This document shows, one piece after another, positions 59,907 through 64,000 of a stretch of 64,000 bases of DNA. This DNA is from CAZSAL01 sp964604825 (GTDB lineage: Bacteria; Elusimicrobiota; Elusimicrobia; 2-01-FULL-59-12), in assembly GCA_964604825.1 (NCBI GenBank), contig CAZSAL010000006.1:1-64000 (forward strand), written 5' to 3'. The translations under genes were made by a program, and so were the position numbers. Under the pieces are notes generated by a model. That model saw nothing but the letters and a program-made list of their open reading frames with translations. It had not been told where the DNA came from and did not search any database. Positions within the stretch are counted from its first letter, which is position 1; the number at the start of each line of letters is the position of its first letter.

Positions 59907-60968
59907 TTAGCTGAGGTCGTTGATCTTGATTGCGGCCTTGCTGCGCAAGTCTTTGACGTACTCTTCAAATTTCTTGGCCGCACGCTGCTGGAAAAGGTAT
60001 TCGCGAAGATCGTCTTTAACTTCGTCAAAACCAAATTTGCTTTCGGCCTTTTTCTCGTCTACGTGGATGATATGGTAGCCGAAATCAGTTTTCACAATAT
60101 CTGAAGTCTGCCCGACATCTAGGGAAAAGGCCGCTTTTTCAAAGGAGGGGACCATATCGCCCTTCGTGAAATAGCCAAGATCTCCGCCGCGGCTGGCGCT
60201 GCCGGGGTCCTGCGAATATTTCTTCGCCAGCTCGGAGAAATCGGCGCCGTTTTTCAGCTGCGACTGAATATCCTGGATTTTCTTCAGCGCCGCGCTGCGT
60301 TCCGCTTCGGAGGCATGCGGGTCAACCCTGATCAGAATGTGCCGGGCGCGCACCCGTTCGCCAAACCGATGCTGCAGCGCTTTTGCGAGAGACTGCAGTT
60401 CGTCAATCTCCGCGGCCGTATGGCTGCCGGGCACAGGCTGATTATGCAGAATAGCAACGAGAGTATCGTAAAGCTGTTTGGCGTCCGCCTCCGTCGGGGG
60501 GGTTGTTTTCGCCTTCACTTCCTGGTCGATCAGCTTGATCACGCTTATCTGGTCGGAAATGTGATTGCGGAACTCGTCATAGTTCAGCCCGTCTTTCTGC
60601 AGTTCCTTATTAAATTCCTCATCCGTGGCGAAACGGCTGCGCACCTTTTTGATGCCGTCGTCGACTTCCAGCTTGCTGACCCGGACCCCAAGGCTTTTGG
60701 CCTGCTGGGTGAGCAGCCGGTCGTCGATCATCTGGTCCAGGACCTTCTTTTTAATGTCCGCTACGCGCTCCGGCGTCTGTTGTTCGATGGGAGTAGATTG
60801 TTTGAACTGCTCAAGGATGGGAGTGGCGTTTTTTTCGAATTCCGAAAGCATTATCGGGACGTTGTTGACCGTGGCTACGGTACGGTCGATAATTTTGGCT
60901 TCAAGCAGGCCGGCTCCGGCGCCGATTGCCAGCAGGGGAATAACTAGGCGGCGCAAGAAGGGGTTCAT
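59907..60968 (-). CDS. SurA-like periplasmic peptidyl-prolyl isomerase
   Basis: 353 residues with signal peptide (about 1-23). The SurA N-terminal chaperone-like region (IIDRTVATVNNVPIMLSEF) is followed by one parvulin domain at about 205-310 (RARHILIRVDPHASE, GGDLGYFTKGDMVPSFEKAAF, TDFGYHIIHVDEKK). It assists outer-membrane protein folding. Order with pdxA and rsmA matches E. coli surA-pdxA-ksgA, and the protein is likely SurA, though it has one parvulin domain rather than two. Confidence 0.9.
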   Translation of the reverse strand: MNPFLRRLVIPLLAIGAGAGLLEAKIIDRTVATVNNVPIMLSEFEKNATPILEQFKQSTPIEQQTPERVADIKKKVLDQMIDDRLLTQQAKSLGVRVSKLEVDDGIKKVRSRFATDEEFNKELQKDGLNYDEFRNHISDQISVIKLIDQEVKAKTTPPTEADAKQLYDTLVAILHNQPVPGSHTAAEIDELQSLAKALQHRFGERVRARHILIRVDPHASEAERSAALKKIQDIQSQLKNGADFSELAKKYSQDPGSASRGGDLGYFTKGDMVPSFEKAAFSLDVGQTSDIVKTDFGYHIIHVDEKKAESKFGFDEVKDDLREYLFQQRAAKKFEEYVKDLRSKAAIKINDLS

Positions 60969-61873
60969 TGAGGCATCTCCTGGGGCGGGGCCATCATCGG
61001 GCCGGCAGGCGCGCTCGCCGAGGCGAGTTCCTTTTCGTCAACCCGCACCTTCAGCGAATTCTGCGCCTTGGTAACCCATACGTCAAAACGTTCGCGTTCG
61101 AGTCGGGAACGGATATCTTCTTTGGCCTGGTCCAGCGGTTCAGGCGGCAAAGGTTTTTCGCCGAGCTTCTTGATAATGTGGTATCCGAAATGGGATTTGA
61201 CGATGGGAGAAATCTGGCCGTTTTTCAGCTGCATAACCGCATTTTCGAATTCCGGCACGAGCTGGCCCTTGCGGAAAGGAGACAACCGCCCGCCCTGGGC
61301 TGCGGTCGCTGGATCCATGGACATTTCACGCGCAACTTTCTCGAAGGATTCCCCTTTTTTAATCCGGTCAAGCGCCCTTTCGGCGTCCGCCTGGGAATTC
61401 AGCAGAACGTGCGCGGCAAGAATCTGCGCCGGATGTTGAAACTCCGATAAATGGTCGTTGTAGTACTTCTCCACATCGGCGTTGCTCACTGCGAGTTCCC
61501 TGGTGCGGAGTTTTTTCAGGTAGGTTTCCACCAGCATGCTCTCTTCGAAATCTTTCATCCGCCGGGCCAGCTGTTTTTTGAACTGGGACACGGCCTTTTC
61601 ATAGTCCGCGTCAAACTGGGCGCCGGACTTGCGCGCTTCGATAAGGAGGACTTTTTCGCGGATCAGAAGGTCAAGGAACTGCCTTCGGCCCTCGGGAGAA
61701 ACCATGTACTGCTGGTAGGCCGTGGGAGTTTCGTTCATCCGGTCGCGGAAATCCGACAGCGTGATTTTGTCTCCATCGATTTTTGCGATCACCGCTTCTT
61801 CACGGTGCCGGCATCCACCGGCGATGGACAAAGCGGCAATAAGAAAAAGCCCAGCAAAGGATCGGGTATTCAT
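60965..61873 (-). CDS. parvulin-type peptidyl-prolyl isomerase lipoprotein
   Basis: 302 residues. Lipobox IAGGC at the end of the signal peptide suggests a lipoprotein. SurA-like N-terminal helices (DRMNETPTAYQQYM), then a parvulin domain (about 145-240; AQILAAHVLLNSQ, QGGRLSPFRKGQLVPEFENAV, KSHFGYHIIKKLG), then a polar tail ending PQEMPQ. Its stop overlaps the next gene, so two isomerases are made as a pair (PrsA-like and SurA-like). Confidence 0.92.
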   Translation of the reverse strand: MNTRSFAGLFLIAALSIAGGCRHREEAVIAKIDGDKITLSDFRDRMNETPTAYQQYMVSPEGRRQFLDLLIREKVLLIEARKSGAQFDADYEKAVSQFKKQLARRMKDFEESMLVETYLKKLRTRELAVSNADVEKYYNDHLSEFQHPAQILAAHVLLNSQADAERALDRIKKGESFEKVAREMSMDPATAAQGGRLSPFRKGQLVPEFENAVMQLKNGQISPIVKSHFGYHIIKKLGEKPLPPEPLDQAKEDIRSRLERERFDVWVTKAQNSLKVRVDEKELASASAPAGPMMAPPQEMPQ

Positions 61874-62009
61874 AGATAAGGGACTATATCAAATTAGATT
61901 TCCGCAAAACAAGGAAAAGCGGCAGCCGCGCGGCAGGATATCCAGGAGAAGTTAATATACACCTGCAGTTCAAACCCCCGGGAAAATCCCAGCACTTTTT
62001 CCGTTGCCC

Positions 62010-62048
62010 CGTCCCGTTCCCAATGAATTCAAATAGTCGGGACGTACC
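62010..62048. repeat. REP-like repeat, inverted copy of the unit at 41623-41661
   Basis: CGTCCCGTTCC...GGGACGTACC is the reverse complement, with a changed centre, of the unit at 41623. Downstream GGAAACGG...CCGTTTCC (62075-62098) adds another palindrome. It lies in the 283-base gap between two minus-strand genes, where nothing else was recognised. Confidence 0.6.
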
Positions 62049-62156
62049 TACCGTAGATATAAAGGAAACGGTACGGTTCCCCGTTTCCCGCCGCCAATAA
62101 ATAACGCGGCCGAATAATTCCCGCGATCCCGCCTCTATTCTGCCTGCTTTATGCGC

Positions 62157-63299
62157 TTACTTTGATGGAGTGACCCCTGCCTTTATGTCGAAAGCGGGTT
62201 CCAGCGCTTTGACAAAGGCATTTTTCAGCATGGAAAAGATGGCGTCCCAGATGCCGATTTTGGGGTTTTCAAAAGTCCCCTTGAAAGGAATCTCGCCGGC
62301 CAGCCGGTCCTTAGGCTGGTTTTTGAGAACCATCACTACGCTGCCGATTGTCGCTTCTTTGGCCACTTTGCCGGGATTCCTTTCCGTCCGAAGATCCACC
62401 ATCTGCACATTGCTGAGGAGCGGTTTGACATAACCGTCGAAAGCTCCGCCTTTTGCCGCGGCTTCCGAAAATAGGTCGAAGGTTCCTTTCTTCACGTCGA
62501 TATTCCATTGCCATTTAAACAGCGGGTTCAGCGCGGGCAGGCTGACGTTCCGCAGGCTGAAAGAGGTTGAAAAGTCCGGCGGCTGCGCCACGGGATTCAT
62601 TTTCAGGTCAAGGTGAAAAATTCCCTGGTCCATTATTCTGGCTTCGGCAAGGCCTGTGGCGGTCAAGCTGCCGGAGATTTTGCGTGAGTTGGTCAGATTT
62701 TCCGCCAGGATATGAAAATCAGTGATGCGGCCGCCAAAGCCCGGCTCAGCCTGTTCACTTTTTGAAGATCCCGCGGGCTCCCGCAAATCCTTTTCCGCTT
62801 CGCCGGCCAGGTCGGTTCCCGCCTCTTCCAGACGGAGGGTTCCGTCCGTCAGTTCGAATCTGTCTATGCGGAAAGGCAGCATGGAAGAAAGCGTGTCCGG
62901 CAGACTCCCGGGCCGCGACGGGCGGGCGCCCTCTTCGGTTTTGGCCGTTTGTTTTTCAGCTTGTTCCGGCAGGTGTGAAGGTTTCGCAACGAGCAGGCGG
63001 ACACGCGGACTGAAAATGCCGATATTAAAGACGAGATGACCGCGCAATAAAGCAAGCCATGATACTCCCAGCGCGGCACGCTTGATTGTCAATGAAGTCT
63101 GATTGTCATTATCGCGGATCTGCAGGTTGTTCAGCTCCAGAATGCCGCGCAGAAAGCTCAGGCTCACGCTGCGGACTTCGCCGGAATAATTGGGGATCTT
63201 CGCGAGTTCGCGGTTGACCGCGCCTTTGACGATAAACGGGGCGGCGGCCCGCGCAGCGATCAGAATCAGAAGAACGTACAGGATGTTTTTATTCCGCAT
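62157..63299 (-). CDS. AsmA/DUF748-like membrane protein
   Basis: 380 residues. N-terminal membrane anchor (NILYVLLILIAARAAAPFIV), then beta-rich repeats characteristic of DUF748/AsmA-like proteins (LRGILELNNLQIRDNDNQTS, FDIKAGV near the end), with a central low-complexity linker (EKQTAKTEEGARPSRPGS). These proteins are thought to help lipid traffic to the outer membrane. The ATG at 63299 was preferred over the GTG at 63311 because AGGAGG is too close to the GTG. Confidence 0.75.
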   Translation of the reverse strand: MRNKNILYVLLILIAARAAAPFIVKGAVNRELAKIPNYSGEVRSVSLSFLRGILELNNLQIRDNDNQTSLTIKRAALGVSWLALLRGHLVFNIGIFSPRVRLLVAKPSHLPEQAEKQTAKTEEGARPSRPGSLPDTLSSMLPFRIDRFELTDGTLRLEEAGTDLAGEAEKDLREPAGSSKSEQAEPGFGGRITDFHILAENLTNSRKISGSLTATGLAEARIMDQGIFHLDLKMNPVAQPPDFSTSFSLRNVSLPALNPLFKWQWNIDVKKGTFDLFSEAAAKGGAFDGYVKPLLSNVQMVDLRTERNPGKVAKEATIGSVVMVLKNQPKDRLAGEIPFKGTFENPKIGIWDAIFSMLKNAFVKALEPAFDIKAGVTPSK

Positions 63300-63338
63300 A
63301 AAAATTATCACGCCTCCTGACGCAAAGAGTTCCCGGGA

Positions 63339-63785
63339 TCACGGCAGCCCCAGACCGCGCACTTCCTTTTGGCGCAGGCGCATTTCCTCGCCCAATTCAT
63401 TTAGCCCCTCTGCATCCAAAACTTTTTCGGAAAGTGGAAACAGGGCGTCTTCTTCCTTGCGGAAATGCGTTTCAAGGATAGAACAAATCTGCCTGGCATA
63501 AAAATCCAGGGATTCTCTGCCGGGGTTTTCAATGTGCCTCAGCAGCGTGAACAAGGCCGCGATGTCCTGATGCTCAACCGTGATTTCGCGGCTCAGCTGT
63601 TCCAAGCGGCGCTCGAACTTCAGGGCCGGCAGGAAAATAACATCTTCGAACCAGGCATGGGCAACAACGATGCGGTGGGCAGTTGCGGCAACATCAAGAA
63701 AGCGCGGGTTGTCGAGCTTGAAGCCTTCCATGGTCTTGCGGATCAGGCGATGGTCTTTGAGCAGCGTGTCGGTGGCTTTTATCAT
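63339..63785 (-). CDS. hemerythrin-like domain protein
   Basis: 148 residues. Four-helix bundle with the His/Glu spacing of hemerythrin-type iron proteins: LLKDHRLIRKTMEGF, then VVAHAWFEDVIFLPAL, ITVEHQDIAALFTLL and LETHFRKEEDALFPL. It may bind oxygen or nitric oxide or a diiron centre. The start at 63785 overlaps the stop of the neighbouring methyltransferase (ATGA), and the longer frame upstream is a shadow of that gene. Confidence 0.88.
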   Translation of the reverse strand: MIKATDTLLKDHRLIRKTMEGFKLDNPRFLDVAATAHRIVVAHAWFEDVIFLPALKFERRLEQLSREITVEHQDIAALFTLLRHIENPGRESLDFYARQICSILETHFRKEEDALFPLSEKVLDAEGLNELGEEMRLRQKEVRGLGLP

Positions 63786-64000
63786 GGAGCGCTCCTTGTC
63801 ATGGTCACAACGGTCTCGATATGCGGCGTCTGGGGGAACAGATCGACGGGCTGCACGAGCTCGATAAGAAATCCTTTGGCCGCGAGTATTTTCAAGTCGC
63901 GCGCCAGAGTGGCCGGGTCGCAGGATACGTAAACGAGCCTGCGCGGCTGTGCCGCAATAACCGCTTTCAGCGCCACGGGCGAACACCCGGCGCGCGGCGG
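63782..64000 (-). CDS. 23S rRNA (uracil-5)-methyltransferase, partial
   Basis: Only the C-terminal 72 residues are inside the window; the gene continues beyond 64000. DPPRAGC-like PPRAGCSPVALKAV, then RLVYVSCDPATLARDLKIL and VDLFPQTPHIETVVTM match the end of RlmD/RumA/TrmA-type SAM methyltransferases, including the catalytic Cys loop context. Whether it is RlmD, RlmC or TrmA cannot be told. Confidence 0.92.
   Translation of the reverse strand, partial: PPRAGCSPVALKAVIAAQPRRLVYVSCDPATLARDLKILAAKGFLIELVQPVDLFPQTPHIETVVTMTRSAP

Overview
The window reads as a chromosomal segment of an uncultivated diderm bacterium. The best guess is the Omnitrophota (candidate phylum OP3/Omnitrophica). This is inferred from several huge exported or membrane proteins next to a compact Tad pilus cluster, TonB-dependent receptors, and housekeeping gene orders that mix Firmicutes-like and Proteobacteria-like blocks. 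No rRNA or phylogenetic marker tree could be checked, so the assignment is tentative.

Region 1 (1-20640, + strand) is accessory. Four very large genes (880, 2467, 1890 and 1096 residues) share hydrophobic N-terminal signals. Three of the four share an FE[ED]Q[AV]L motif just after the signal, and all four end in Ala-Ala. They carry pieces of signalling proteins: GHKL ATPase motifs, a histidine-kinase core, a receiver-like domain, a kinase-like fold, HExxH motifs, and a sigma-70-like module with several region-4-like repeats. Two of them contain a 195-bp repeat about 96% identical between the copies, and two are preceded by an almost identical leader. A DUF4143-type AAA ATPase lies between the first two.

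Region 2 (20641-28840) begins with a leader dense in inverted repeats, then a tightly overlapping Tad/Flp pilus operon: pilin, short secretin, three TadE/TadG-like pseudopilins, CpaB, CpaF with an extra N-terminal domain, TadB, TadC, and a PAS membrane sensor. A structured leader and a 45-residue CxxC peptide follow.

Region 3 (28842-33778, - strand) is tmk-holB-metG-tatD-yabE-like, joined by 4-nt overlaps, the same relative order as in Bacillus. Two of these genes contain in-frame palindromic elements. Region 4 (33956-41485, + strand) holds a secreted glycosidase-like protein, HtrA, superoxide dismutase, NikR with a good NikR operator, a TonB-dependent receptor and a DUF4198 protein, together a likely nickel-uptake regulon. 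Region 5 (41985-49992) holds a second receptor with its own exbB-exbD-tonB, a PrcB-like protein, a thioredoxin-fold protein and an amino-acid permease.

Region 6 (50104-64000, - strand) is the replication-origin block: gyrA, gyrB, dciA, dnaN, a candidate oriC, dnaA, then rsmA, pdxA, two parvulin-type isomerases (surA-pdxA-rsmA order as in E. coli), an AsmA/DUF748-like protein, a hemerythrin protein and the 3' end of a 23S rRNA uracil methyltransferase cut by the window edge. No rRNA, convincing tRNA, CRISPR array or transposase gene was seen.
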